From Gonatopus flavifemur (lineage: Eukaryota; Arthropoda; Insecta; Hymenoptera; Dryinidae): a DNA stretch of 64,000 nt. The notes under the pieces were generated by a model. That model was not told the origin of the DNA. It did no database searches and worked only from the letters and a program-made list of their open reading frames with translations. Shown piece after piece: positions 45,511 through 57,542 of the stretch. Location: contig JAFFJZ010000006.1 of assembly GCA_018340375.1 (NCBI GenBank), forward strand, positions 10,496,001 to 10,560,000. The letters run 5' to 3'. Every line of letters begins with the position of its first letter. The first letter of the stretch is position 1. The translations under genes were made by a program, and so were the position numbers.

Positions 45511-47111
45511 TGAGGTATTTTTATACCCTACACCTTTGAACGCGGTTTACACAAATATTTATTATATAAACTGAATTTTGCATGTGAAATAATACCTCAT
45601 TTTTCATCATCATATGTTTTCCTATATATGATCGTATATTAAAGAACATAAAATCGTACGACGGAAATCCAAAATGAGTAGACTATAGAGAAAATCATTT
45701 GACAAAACTTGGTCCGATTTGATTGAACCCGATAAAACCTGATCGGGCCCAGTGAGGTGTGTGTTAAAAAGAAAACCCGAGATTTTTTCCAACCCTGTCC
45801 GTAGAGCAAAGTAACCAAACATGGATTCAATTTTTCATCGTTCATACATCCCACGACTTGTCAGTTGAATAAACGCTGATAACATACGAAAGTATGCGAA
45901 AGTTTGCGACTGTTTCAAAATATCTCAAGAAGCGAACAATAATATGTCAAAACTGAATGAATATTTTTAAATAAACCGAATCAAGTTTTGAATAAAATCA
46001 AACGGCATACATCCAAATTGTACAAAAGAATGTTCCATATTCGATCACCCCCCTCTACACTAATATTCAAAATATGAACTCACAGTTCTGTTATTTTTTC
46101 CCGAAGAGAACAGGATCGCGCTTACCTGAAACAAAAGAGAAAACAATAAAAATTCAAATAAAAATCACATTCGTTTCTTATTCAATGAATACAATGACAT
46201 GGCAAAAAACAGGTGAATCGATCACAATCGCGTGTTACATTCAATAGAAATTTGGTATCCATTCATTCCCTGCGCTCTTTGAAATGTCTTCGGAAGCAGC
46301 TGTGCGAACCTGACGACGCAACAATGCACGCACTTTTGCACCACCACGTGCTACGTGCACTCCGGTAGCGATAAGAAAGAAAAATGCAAAATTTTGGCTA
46401 CCGCTGGTTCGTTTCCAAGACATTTAGACAAATGAATATTTTTACGAAAGGCAAAGACCGAAAGAAGAAAAATAAGAGAAGAGAAAAAAACGAAAGTAGA
46501 GAGAAACCAATCATGAGACATTTTGTCATGCTAATTCGAATGTTGAATTGTTGGTTCTCTCTTGACCCCTCGCAGCCGGCCAACTCGGTAACACGAGTCT
46601 ATGCAAAATTTAATTCTCACCAATTGCTGGTTCTGTTAGGTTAGCCGAGGGAAAGAACGAGGATAGATCTTTTCGAGTCCTTCAATTGCACTTTGCGCGC
46701 TCTTTTATGTATTTTAATACGCCAGTCGAAAAAGAAACAACCGTGGGAAGTTGGTACGAAGCAAGATGCGTGCTTTCAAGGATATATAATGATACTTAAT
46801 CCCTTTTCCATGATTCCAAAAAAAAACCAGAAGGGTTATAATATACGTTTCGAAAGATTTTTCACAAAAGAATGGACGAGACTGTGTTGATCTTTTTTCT
46901 AGTCACCATTTTTTCGGGAAACAATGCAAATGCGAAGTGATTGAAGCATTCAAGAACAACAGAAAAACAAAAGACAGCGATTGTTCTGCAAAATTTGTTT
47001 ATTATCTTCTCTGGTATAGAAAGTAGCACTCGATCAACGTTGATCCGGTGTTGATTTCTCCCAGGGCTGTATCCAATAGTGAAAAATTTCCTATTTTAGT
47101 TAAGCGCACCA
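45511..47111. other. Upstream region with recursive splice candidate
   Basis: No gene recognised. It holds the AG/GT candidate at 46126 and otherwise unique sequence. Confidence 0.5.
46120..46160 (-). promoter_or_regulatory. Strong candidate recursive splice site upstream of EcR-B1
   Basis: The minus strand reads a T-rich run, then TTTTCTCTTTTGTTTCAG/GTAAGCGCG, with the junction between 46126 and 46125. It fits the ratchet-point consensus as well as the site in intron 1. Because it is 10.4 kb upstream of the B1 exon, it makes sense only if a minus-strand transcript starts further upstream and splices across this region. Confidence 0.55.
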
Positions 47112-47577
47112 TCCCAATCAGAAAAAACCGAAGTATGCCAATTTTGACAACAGGCGGAGTACGGTGCCAGTATTGGGCCCCCAAGAGTCGGCTAGCACGT
47201 ATGGATTTAGTACTGGATACACTGTAAAAAAAATTTGTTGAATTCCAAACAAAAATGCTTGGAAATTTACAAACTTGGTTTGGAAAAATAATTTCCGAAC
47301 CTTTTTTGTAAATCGCCGAACAAAAGTTTGTGAATTCTCAAAAATCTTCGTGAAATCACAAAATTTTTTGAATGTTTACAAACTTTTGTTTGGTAATTTA
47401 CAAAAAAAGTTGTGTAAAAAACTGTCAAACTTCTTTGGCAGTTTAGGAAGTATATTTTTCACAGTGTACATAGAAATATAGTACTATACCAGTACTGATA
47501 CACCAGTACTGAAAGCTTGATGTCGACCAAGTATTGATACAATACAGGCACTGCAGTGATTGCAAGTAATAGGAAAT
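47112..47577 (+). mobile_element. Family E element interrupted by family D
   Basis: CAATCAGAAAAAACCGAAG, GCCAATTTTGACAACAGGCG, CCAGTATTGGGCCCCCAAG; broken at GGATA by the 47220-47466 element, then ACATAGAAATATAGTACTAT onward. Confidence 0.8.
47220..47466. mobile_element. Family D element, 247 bp, TA target duplication
   Basis: CACTGTAAAAAAAATTTGTTG, AATTCCAAACAAAAATGCTT ... GGCAGTTTAGG ... TTTTTCACAGTG. TA at 47218-47219 and 47467-47468; the empty site GGATACATAGAAATA occurs at about 40184. Confidence 0.92.
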
Positions 47578-47581
47578 CACC

Positions 47582-47788
47582 CAATCAGAAAAAACCGAAG
47601 TATGCCAATGTTGACAACAGGCGGAGTACAGTACCAGTATTGGGCCCCCAAGAGTCGGCTAGCACGTACCCAGTATGGAAAAGCGTTATCATTTTGGACA
47701 AATGCCAGTACTGCTGCAGTACAGACCACCAGTACCCCGCCAGTCTTAGCCGGTACTGGCGCAGTACAGCGCTAGTTGTGAAATTTTG
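47582..47788 (+). mobile_element. Family E element, second tandem copy
   Basis: Repeats CAATCAGAAAAAACCGAAG and CCAGTATTGGGCCCCCAAG of the previous copy almost exactly; ends TTGTGAAATTTTGATTGGG, inverted to its start. Confidence 0.85.
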
Positions 47789-47980
47789 ATTGGGCCTATT
47801 GCGCCGGTACTGAAGACCATTACCGATTACCAGTACTGTACCAGTACCAAGCACCCAGTACGGAAAAGCGTTATCATGTCGGACAAATGCCAGTACTGCT
47901 GCAGTACAGACCACCAGTACCCCGCCAGTGTTAGCCGGTACTGGCGCAGTACTGCGCCAGTTGTTAAATTCTGATTGCGA
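47789..47980 (+). mobile_element. Family E element, third tandem copy
   Basis: The CAGTACGGAAAAGCGTTATC ... ACCCCGCCAGTGTTAGCCGG block is a near-duplicate of 47670-47760; ends GTTGTTAAATTCTGATTGCG. Confidence 0.8.
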
Positions 47981-47989
47981 TGCACAGAA

Positions 47990-48262
47990 CAGAAGGAAAT
48001 AGCTGTGTCAGCTACTCACTTTTTTCACTAAAATACTTGCAGCTGAAACTATTTTTTAGCTACCGCAGTAGGAAATCGTAGCTGTAACTGAACAGGTTTC
48101 GTGGTTGATATTTGGATAGCCAAATAATTTAGCTGTTGAATTTTCCCTGAGGTAGCTACATTTCTTACTGCTCATGCTAAGTGAGTAGCTGTGGCAGCTA
48201 AAAATAGCTCCCATAGTTGATTTTTAGCTATCTAAATAATAGCTAATTATTTTTTTCCGTGT
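47990..48262. mobile_element. Family C element
   Basis: AGCTGTGTCAGCTACTCAC ... ATTTGGATAGCCAAATAATT ... CTAATTATTTTTTTCCGTG. The best-preserved right terminus of the family. Confidence 0.8.
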
Positions 48263-48413
48263 GGAGCATCAGAAAACGGATAAAATTTTGTTACGTAATT
48301 TTAAAACAACTAAGCAATGATCACAAATCTCAAATGTGCAGTAAAAACGTTTACTGCTAGGATTACGCTCTAAATATAAATCCGAAGCCCAAAACATATT
48401 CCTAAACATCCCC

Positions 48414-48523
48414 AGTAGAAATCACTCTAGTTATTCTTCAGACTATCATTAGGCCTTGCAAGCCCCTCACCAGCGCCTAGTGAGGCCGTGTAATGGCTTG
48501 GAGACTAACTAGAGTGATTTCTA
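48414..48523. repeat. Family F foldback (AGAAATCACTCTAGTTA)
   Basis: Arms AGTAGAAATCACTCTAGTTA and TAACTAGAGTGATTTCTACG with an AGGCCTTGCAAGCC-rich interior, imperfectly paired. Confidence 0.8.
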
Positions 48524-50060
48524 CGTTTATAATCGTTTGCATAATTTTGAAGAATTATTTGAAGTTGAAATTTCATATTCAAAGCTCAATTTCAGTAATC
48601 TACTTTATCATTGTAGATTTCAAATTATAATAATAATAGCAAAATTCCGTTGATTTCTTCAACAACTCCATGGCCCTTAATCACGTTGCTCTCTGAGCAA
48701 CCCAGTTTCAATCACTAGCTGTAGCAGTAAATCCTTGTTTTTTCAAGAGAAATTTATTGGAAATATCTAATAATTAATCTTACAGCTGCCCATACGCGCG
48801 GCTGACATTTTCAAGCTCTAATTGCGACGATGCTTTCTCCCTCTTTTTCTCTTTCCTTTATTGTTTTTTTACTTATATACTATATATGCGCATTGTAGCG
48901 ATCGAGTGTTCGTCACTTTCATTATTTTCATGATTGTTTCCATTTCAATCGTTTCAAACAACAAGGACACATGGGAGAAAAGAAAGTTTCTTTTCCCAGT
49001 TATGAGAATCGGTGCTCATAGAAAGAAGATTTAATTATTCCGCGGTATATAATTATCAGGCACGTACGTATATACGTAAAACTTTGGAGAACACAAGTTT
49101 CGTATGTGGAAAATTTCGTTTAGAATTTTCAAAGATAATTCTTCGTTCGAGTATTCAAAGTCTAAGACAATTCCCTATCGTGCTTGAGATGAAGATATTC
49201 GTAAACAAACAATAATGATTTTATCATATCCCACATTCTCGCCGTGATACGGAATTTGCGACTGCTCTGAATCTGACGCGAATGGTGAAACGTCTATGTG
49301 TTGCGTCGCGTCATTTCAGCGGCACGAGGATGGCCCTGACCTAATCCTCTCTACCACGATCGTGACCGAGTCAAGTTTTCTCGTTCCTGCTGCCTGTCTT
49401 CCTAGCCTCCTCCTCTCTTCTCTTCTCTCCTTCTTCTCTTCTTTCTTCTTCTTCTTCTTCACGTTTCTCTGATCGTTTTAATGTCATTGACGACGATTAT
49501 GTTATTTGCCGTCGAACTGACTCTAACTCTTCACCTAGAAGTTCTAGAACTAACGGAAGAATGAATCAGAGAAAAACAAGTGCAACCCCTGCTCAAAGTG
49601 TCTGATAAAATATGACAGAATAATCATTATTCCCCACTTATTTCTCCACTGGAATGCAAACGATAGGATGTTTATAATATTCAATCATATTTATTACACT
49701 CTGTACGAATAATTCAGATTTACAATACCTAGGACCTATCATATCTCACAAGTTATCCGAGTTGGGAGGAGATTTAATGACACTGATACATAAACAATTG
49801 CAATATTCGTTGATGCGAAAAACAGAACAACTCGGATTAGAAGGTACATCATATTTATCATCAAGGCAGTCTATAATACGAAATGAGCTTATGCATAGGA
49901 AACCGAACTGAATCCACATTTTGTGTTGAAAAAGGAGTGTTGAACCCTATCATGATTTATCAGATAATGCGTAAACGTCAAACGGTTGTGGTAATTTATC
50001 ACATATGACATAAGTAAGCCTTATGACAATGTTTGCGATATAACGGAAGTAGTTTTGCTA
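48524..50060. other. Upstream region, unique
   Basis: A CT-rich run lies at 49405-49460. No gene or repeat family recognised, apart from the host repeat that begins near 50010. Confidence 0.45.
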
Positions 50061-50965
50061 CACTGAGAAAAATCATATAGTTGCTGTAACTAAATGCTAG
50101 CCACAGCAGCAAAAGAATGTATTCATATATCAGACAGCTAGACTTCTATTCAAATCAATGCATTTTGTTCAGTTAATTGAATTTAGTTGGAATAAGTAAA
50201 ACTCTCACTTTTCACAAATCAATATTTTGACGTTGTGATTATAAAATATTTTTAGTAATTGAAAATCAAATATCTACTAGGAATCTGTGAACAACCTTAT
50301 TAAAAATCATTCCAGTAATTTTCTAGGTTATTACAAGGCCTTGCTAGGCTTTGAAAGTCCCTCACAAGGGCATCGTGAGGTCTTGCAAGGCCTAGAGAAT
50401 AACTAGAGTGATTTCTATTGAGGATATTTTAGTCAGGAGAGGGTCTGACAAATTCTTTGCATTTCCACTTGCTCCATATTGTAACACAATTTCACTGCAT
50501 AAAGAAAGATTTTGTACGAATATTCCTCAGACAAAACGATCACCAAACCGATAGACCGATGGAATTGAAAACTTTTGCTACGGAGTAATCTATTCTGCCA
50601 AAAAATAAAATCCAAAATCCCGTATCGCCGTTGCACGCAGTTGCAGGCGTGTCGTTGAAAAGTGGGCATGAGGCATGGGTGGAAATGCCGGTGAAACAAT
50701 GGAAAATGATGAAATTCCAGTCAGCATATGCGTAATCAGATTCTATTTGCTAAGGAACTGAATTGAATAAATATTTTAAGTTGCGTTGAATAACATTTTT
50801 AAAATGAAACAATTTGTTCAACGTGCATAAATTGTTGGTTGTCACAAATGTTTTTGCTAACACAAGCAAATTTTTATTTGTATCAAATAAAGATTTATTC
50901 AAACGAGCTCAAAAATTATCTACTAAAGTATTTTTGCTCACGCAACTAAGCGATTTCTCTCAGTG
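50061..50965. mobile_element. 905-bp CACTGAGA-ended element with TA target duplication
   Basis: CACTGAGAAAAATC and inverted GATTTCTCTCAGTG, flanked by TA (50059-50060, 50966-50967). The empty site TTCTGCTATGATAA occurs in a paralogous stretch at about 51198-51210. Contains a family F relic at 50310-50420. Confidence 0.8.
50310..50420. repeat. Family F foldback, second copy
   Basis: Right arm GAGAATAACTAGAGTGATTTC and interior ACAAGGCCTTGC / GCAAGGCCT; left arm decayed. Confidence 0.65.
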
Positions 50966-51215
50966 TATGATAAGCTATTATATTAGTTTCAATTCATTTC
51001 TATGTAGTTTTGTGGTATATAACATTCATACGCGCAGGTGCAACAAGTATCAGGTCTATGGTATTGTATAAGGTTAGGAAGAATAGGATTCTATCATATC
51101 TGACGAGCTTTTACTGGAAGATCTAATGGGTGGTTGTTTCGAAAATATCCGACGTAAAAAAATCCTATGAAAATGTTTGCGATATAGCAGAAGTAGTTCT
51201 GCTATGATAACCCTA

Positions 51216-51463
51216 CACGGAGAAAAATTTGTAGCAGAAATCCCCATAATAATAGCATTGGGATTTATGAACATTTCTCCTCTAATTCGTAGTAATTTTT
51301 TTAAAACTTATAGTAATATGTGTCAGATGCAAAGTTATTTTCACCAAAAGGAGGTATGGATTACCATAATTGAAGGAGGAGTGCACATAAATGCTCATGT
51401 GTCTCAAAACTGCCATTATTATGGTAAACCGTGCTACACATTTCCCATACGTTTTTCTCCGTG
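51216..51463. mobile_element. 248-bp element with CACGGAGAAAAA termini and TA target duplication
   Basis: CACGGAGAAAAATTTG ... ATACGTTTTTCTCCGTG, flanked by TA at 51214-51215 and 51464-51465. Interior has TGCCATTATTATGGTAA but no protein-like ORF. Confidence 0.85.
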
Positions 51464-51687
51464 TAACAGGACAACCACTGATTTCCACGTGGCATCTTCG
51501 TAGGCTCTACATGGTGAATGGTAGACATAGATACAAGGTGGATGAACGAAGATTCCACGTGGAGGCAACGTAGAGGCAATGTAGAAATGTCCGGTGTTGT
51601 ACGGAAAGCTATCATATCAATCGAAATAGGTTCCTATGTAGTTTTGTGATGTATAAGATTTATCCGCGCGGGCCCAAAGAGCCCAAC

Positions 51688-52012
51688 CAGAAATTTACAA
51701 CAGGCGCAGTACTGCACCAGTACTAGCCAAGACTGGCAGGGTACTGGTATTTGTCTGGAATGATAACGCTTTTCAGTACTGGGGATTGAGTACTGATGCC
51801 ATTATTCGCAATCAGTGCAGGGCCAGTACTGGGTTAGTACCTGGCCGGTATTGAGTTCTCAGTACTGGTTTATCAGTACAGGCATATTACTGTATTTTTA
51901 TGTATCCAGTACTGATCCCGTACGTGTTGACCAAGTGTTGGAGACCCAATACTGGCACTGTACTGCACCTGTTGTCAACATTGGCATATTACGGATTTTT
52001 CTGATTGTGAGT
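51688..52012 (-). mobile_element. Family E element, reverse orientation
   Basis: GGCGCAGTACTGCACCAGTAC at the left in parts, and GTTGTCAACATTGGCATATT then CGGATTTTTCTGATTG at the right, inverted to 40083 and 47582. Confidence 0.82.
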
Positions 52013-52674
52013 ACCAAGAGGGTCTCAAAATTTGTTAAATAGTTTTTTTCATTTATTTCCAGACAACTAGAACCAAAATTGCGCTGTGAAAAAATTCTAA
52101 CAAAATTATGATGAGATTTTTATATTTTTGTGACTATTGAAAAAAGAATTGAGAAATTTTCAAACACTTTTTTTCACATATGATATTTGAATATGGCATT
52201 GGATTTATAGAATTTCAAAATTTGTCAGTCATCAAAAAATTCCCACACAGCACCCAATGCCTCAGTAAAATTTCTAGAATATTACAATGTCTCGCTCAGA
52301 ACATTCTGTGTGGAATATTTATACAAGATTCTATAGATATTGGAGACACAATATTTCGTTAGAAATGTTCTAAAAATTTTTCAATTAGAACACTGCACAA
52401 ATAATGTTCTGTAATATTCTGGATATCTACGATGGGGAATATGCTAAATTTGTCGCAAATAAAATATTCCGAGAATATAAGAGTAGTAACTTGAGTCGAA
52501 ATATTGTCTTTACTTTGCTGCTAATAATCCTCTTCTCAGTAGGAGCATCAAATAGAAAAGTAGGAGCTGTTTCAATGAGATATCATCTCCTACTTTGCCT
52601 CTAAAAGTGGTAAAAATTTCCTATCTCACCACTTGTAGGAGCAAAGCAGGTGCAAGGTTTACATCCTACTTTAA

Positions 52675-54176
52675 CCCATCAAGTCCCAAAATGACATTTT
52701 TCCGTTGCGTTTTTCAACGCTTGTACTCTCTGAGAAAAAAACTCCTGAAAAATTCTAGAATAAGCATTGTCGATGTGAAATTGACTCATCTTTCAGAATC
52801 TGCCGTCGGTTTTTCCGAAAAATGTCCCTGTGGCAAGATATCTGGGGTTTTTTCCACAAAAACGCGAATTTTCAAACTTTTTTTTTTCTTCATCTCACGT
52901 TTTCACATTGAAATCATTTCAAAATTCTTGTTGTCACTACAGAAACCACGTCAATTTATCTCAAACTTTAATTTATGCTTTTGACAATTGTGAAAATCAA
53001 TGTGGAAACCATCAAAATGGCGGTTCAAACGCGGAACAAACGTCAGAAACTTCAAAGATTTTTCATTCAAGAACGATGGACTTTAGAGAAAAATGTTACT
53101 GAACAAAAAGTTCTTAGAACCAATCAAAGAACACGATGGAATGTTTTCAGAATTTTTTAACGACTTTCTTGAATTTTCAAAATCGTTAAATTTAAAAAAT
53201 TTGTAAAAGTCGTTAGAAAATGCTGAAAAAGTTTCAGCATTTTCTTCGATCAATTCTTAGAACTTTTTGCTCAGTAAAGATTTTTTCCAAAGTCCATTTT
53301 TTTCCAATTAAAAATCTTTGAATTTTTCGTCTCATATTCGTGGTTTTTTTTTATAGTTTGTTATTTTCCAATACTCTATTCATAATCTAGTTCACATAGG
53401 ATATACCACGTTATTCTTAGTGACCCTGTTCCATTCATATATGTTCTTATTTAATAAATCTGTGATGGATTATTTAAATATTGGAAAATAACAAACTATA
53501 AAAAAACCACGAATATGAGACGAAAAATTCAAAGATTTTTAATTAGGAAAAAATGCACTTCGGAAAAAATCTTTACTCAACAAAAAGTTCTAAGAATTGA
53601 TTGAAGAATATGCTGAAATTTTTTCAGAATTTCTTAACGACTTTTAAAAATTCTTTCAAATTTGACGATTCTGAAAATTCAAAAAAGTCGTTAAGAAATT
53701 CTGAAGAAATTTCAGCGTGTTTTTTAATCAGTTCTAAGAACTTTTTGTTCAGTAACATTTTTCTCTAAAGTCTATCGTTCTTGAATGAAAAATCTTTGAA
53801 GTTTCTGACGTTTGTTCCGCGTTTGAACCGCCATTTTGATGGTTTCCACATTGATTTTCACAATTGTCAAAAGCATAAATTAACGTTTGAGATAAATTGA
53901 CGTGGTTTCTGTAATTACAACAAGAATTCTAAAATGATTTCAATGTGAAAACGTGAGATAAAGAAAAAAAAAATTTTGAAAATTCGCGTTTTTTTGAAAA
54001 AAGCCCCAGACATTTCGCCACGGGGCCTTTTTTCGGAAAATCCGACGGCAGATTCTGAAAGATGAGTCAATTTTACATCGACAATGCTTATTCTAGAATT
54101 TTTCAGGAGTTTTTTCCTCAGAAAGTACAAGCGTTGAAAAACGCAACGAAAAAATGTCATTTTGGGACTTAATGGG
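52675..54176. mobile_element. 1.5-kb piggyBac-like foldback element flanked by TTAA
   Basis: TTAA at 52671-52674 and 54177-54180. Termini are CCCATCAAGTCCCAAAATGA and, inverted, CCCATTAAGTCCCAAAATGA. Arms of about 700 bp are near-identical reverse complements around a spacer at about 53385-53480. TTAA targets followed by CCC are typical of piggyBac. No transposase; mirrored ORFs in the arms are by-products of the palindrome. Confidence 0.9.
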
Positions 54177-54194
54177 TTAACCCTACCGCCTCTA

Positions 54195-54445
54195 CACGGA
54201 GGATAATGCAGCCCGAAAATATGACTTTTTTTCATTCTTTCAGTAAACTAGGAATAGAAAGATTTATAGAATGAATTTTTACATGAGAATACGAAAAATT
54301 ACGAGTGTTGTAAAAAACGTGATGGGTAGGATTGAAATTTCATACTCACAGTACAGTTTGTTTAAAGTAATCGTAAGCTTCCGCATTTTCATGTACAAAT
54401 TCATTTGACAAATCAACCTATTCCTGGTTTACAAAAAAATATTTG
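54195..54445. mobile_element. Relative of the 26601-26905 element, right end lost
   Basis: TA-CACGGAGGATAATGCAGCC, then GAATTTTTACATGAGAATAC resembling GGATTTTTACATGAAAATAC, and CCTATTCCTGGTTTAC near the far arm. Confidence 0.55.
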
Positions 54446-54498
54446 AAAACGAATTTTTCAAACTCCCATCACGATTATTACAATAAATGGCACTTCGA

Positions 54499-54600
54499 GC
54501 CTGGCGTAGTCGTCATCTCGGAGATTCGCGGATGCGATAGAAGCTTTGACTCTCACTCGCAGAACCTGGGTTCAATCCCCACTGGGGAAACTTTCTAAAC
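54499..54600 (+). mobile_element. tRNA-like SINE fragment, copy 2
   Basis: A-box-like TGGCGTAGTCG, then GTCATCTCGGAGATTCGCGG, and B-box GGGTTCAATCC. Aligns with the reverse complement of 11685-11770. Four of five T-stem pairs form, but no full cloverleaf. Confidence 0.45.
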
Positions 54601-57542
54601 CGACTTTCAATGCAGTTTTTCCTTCACTCGAAGTCATCCTAGCCAAGCTCATCTAATAATTGTAGAAGTAACACTTTTAGTCTAAGAATTACACTTTTTA
54701 TCATATATGATTGATACATATTTTCCGTACAAAATATCATATCATATTGATATCATAAAAATTATGATAGTCCTAATTTTTGAAAAATCGTATAAAACAT
54801 TATAGAATTACTCACATTTTATTCCCAATATAATTTGTTAAAAGTATCAAAAGATAATAAAAGGTATTCGTTCATGAAATGCGCGATTCATTTCAAATAG
54901 TTTAGTTGTTGAATATCTGAAATTCTATATTAAAAATATGTATGCGCCAAAGTTAGACTCTTAAATGACAAAAATAATCCCTATCATATCTTATAAGACA
55001 CTTTAATAAGGGATCACCGCCAAGAGAATTATTTTGTTTCTCTCACCATTCCTCGAGGCACCTTTAAATCTTGTTAATCATCGTTGTATTCTCCAATAAA
55101 ATTACTTCAATTCCCCTGACATATATCCTCCAACAATCCACTTATGTCATTTCCAAATTGATATCCCGTACCCCGTTGAAATCCCGCAGAAAAACAATGA
55201 ATCAGATTTCCAGTGTAGAAAAATAATTGCCATCAGTTATGATTTGTTATACTATTCACAACATAGAGAATCAAGGTCAATCATCGAGCAGTGGCGTGTG
55301 TAGGCGATTCAGCACGTCATCATCGCGTTCTTGTAACCAACCGCTAATGAGTACAACAGGAGCAAAAAAAATTGTACTGATGTGTTGCGAGTTTCATCGC
55401 TTGACAAATATTTCATTATTTCTTTTTGATTTTGTAAATCGTATTCAACAACATCTATAGGGGGGATAATATTGGAAAACTTGTCAACGTATTTTTCCTT
55501 TTCTCAAGCTCTATTCGTTGCAAAATCATGATTTTCAACGGCTCGAGTATGTTTTATATCTTCCTATACATCATTAACCGAGCATTCTCTCGTTATGGCG
55601 CGTGTGAGAAGTTATAACGTGTATGACGTGAAACACGGCATAGGCAAGGCAAGTGTACAAGGTCGCGAGTGGGCGCGGAAGACACACCCGAGCATGTTAA
55701 TAAACGACCCTGATCACCGATCATGACTATGACATTACGTGTGATGTATCTTTTTCAAGACAAAGATGCGATTTATTGTTCGCATAGAATGGTAACATCC
55801 GTTTCTCAACTATCCTATCGATCGATCCGATCCAATCGTTGAGGATACGAAACTCCATAGATTCCACTTTTTACTGCACACACAAAAGGAGGGTTCGATT
55901 GAATTTCATCGATAATGAAATATCGATAACATCAAATTTAGTCACTATTTATTATTATGTATAGTTTTTCCCCCGGTCATTACTTTCGTGAGTTGTGAAA
56001 CAACATTTCATCGTGAATCAACTCATTTACACTGAAATAGAGGGAACAAAAAAACCTAGTCTTCTTCAAACAACAAATCGTATTGAAAATAGATTTTCGA
56101 TGTTTATACCGTATGACATTAGAACGGGTATATACACATCGTAGCGATTAAAGTGGGGAAGAGTTAGGTCGACGGCTCGTTTGATGTCGTCATTGGGTCG
56201 ATACAGAGTATAGTTATAGTACAGTCGAATGAAGTTTGAATCGCCACGGCAGTGAATAGTGCTGAGATGAATAGACCCGAGATACGTATCATGTATTTAT
56301 TCTGTTGGTTCATCACCGTTTTTTTCCCATTTCTGTATTTATTTTACGCGCACGCACGATACCAAGTTTACATTTATTTTTATTCGTCGAATAAAGTCAT
56401 CGCCGTCGATATAATCCACAATCTCATTGTTTCCTCCAGGACTCCAATTAACAATTTCCAACTTGAATTAAAATGAGAAAATATTCGATTACTGTGAGAA
56501 GCTTATCATTGTATTTGTGTATGCAAATTTCGAACTTTTCATTTTTTCGTTGGATTCGTGTCCACAAATCCTTTACGTATAAAATGATGAAATGTCAATG
56601 ACGTTTCCAGAACGGCAGAGCAGTGGTAGTAGTTTCAAGGTTGCGCGTGACCTATTTCAAGATTCATCTCGTTGTGACCTGATTCAAGCTTTATCCGGGT
56701 TTCCGGGTATCGGAGTAATCGCTATCATTTCCTTGATCCTTCTCTTTTACAACAAACATACGATATCGAATATATTATTTGTTCGAATGATTGATCAAGT
56801 TCATGTTATCAACGACGGATATCCATCAACGATATTTAATCTTTCGAATCACGGTTGGAATTCAGGGTTCTTCGAATTGACCTATTTTGCACTGGTTTCT
56901 GGATGAAACGTGCAGACTATGTTCTCTCTGCTTTCATGTTATCGAGTTTCGAATCGTTCCTTCTCTTTCCATCTATCTCTCCGCCGACTGTGCTTATATA
57001 TTTGCTCCTCCGCGCCACTATCCCGGGAGGCTGGGATAACTGGGTCACAGCCAGATATCGACGTCTCACCCTCCACCTCGCTTCGTTTGCCACGATTTCC
57101 CCTTCCTCGTACATTCGAATTTAGCGGCACCAGCGAGAGTGGTAACGGTATCGGCAACGTGACCCCCGATGTACTTTTGACCATCCAAATCGTTCTATCG
57201 CACAAGAATTATTATCCTTTGATATAAATATAAGTACATTTGTATATTTTTTCCTTCAATTCGATAATGGCATAATAAAAATCAAATCATAATATTACAT
57301 CATCCCAAAAATATTCTGTCTGACATTTAACATCCATCAAATCAACAATAACATTCAACTTTCAGTTTCAAACGTGTGTTTAAATGCACTTTGATTCTGA
57401 AAACGGGAAGTAATAATTAAAATTTCTTCAAACGATTACATTGACGGGAAGAGGACAACGTTTCCTTTCAAATACATTACTGGAATTTTATATAAAACAA
57501 ATTTCCGAAGGTAGGGTCAATCAAACGTTGAAAAATTCTCCC
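54601..57542. other. Upstream region, no gene recognised
   Basis: AT-rich unique DNA. Short ORFs on both strands at 56.6-57.2 kb overlap each other and lack any family motif. Confidence 0.45.

Noticed and set aside
52595..54235. Two related ORFs of 129 and 106 codons on opposite strands
   Set aside because: They are mirror images created by the arms of the TTAA-flanked palindrome. They show no transposase motif and are Phe/Ser-rich.
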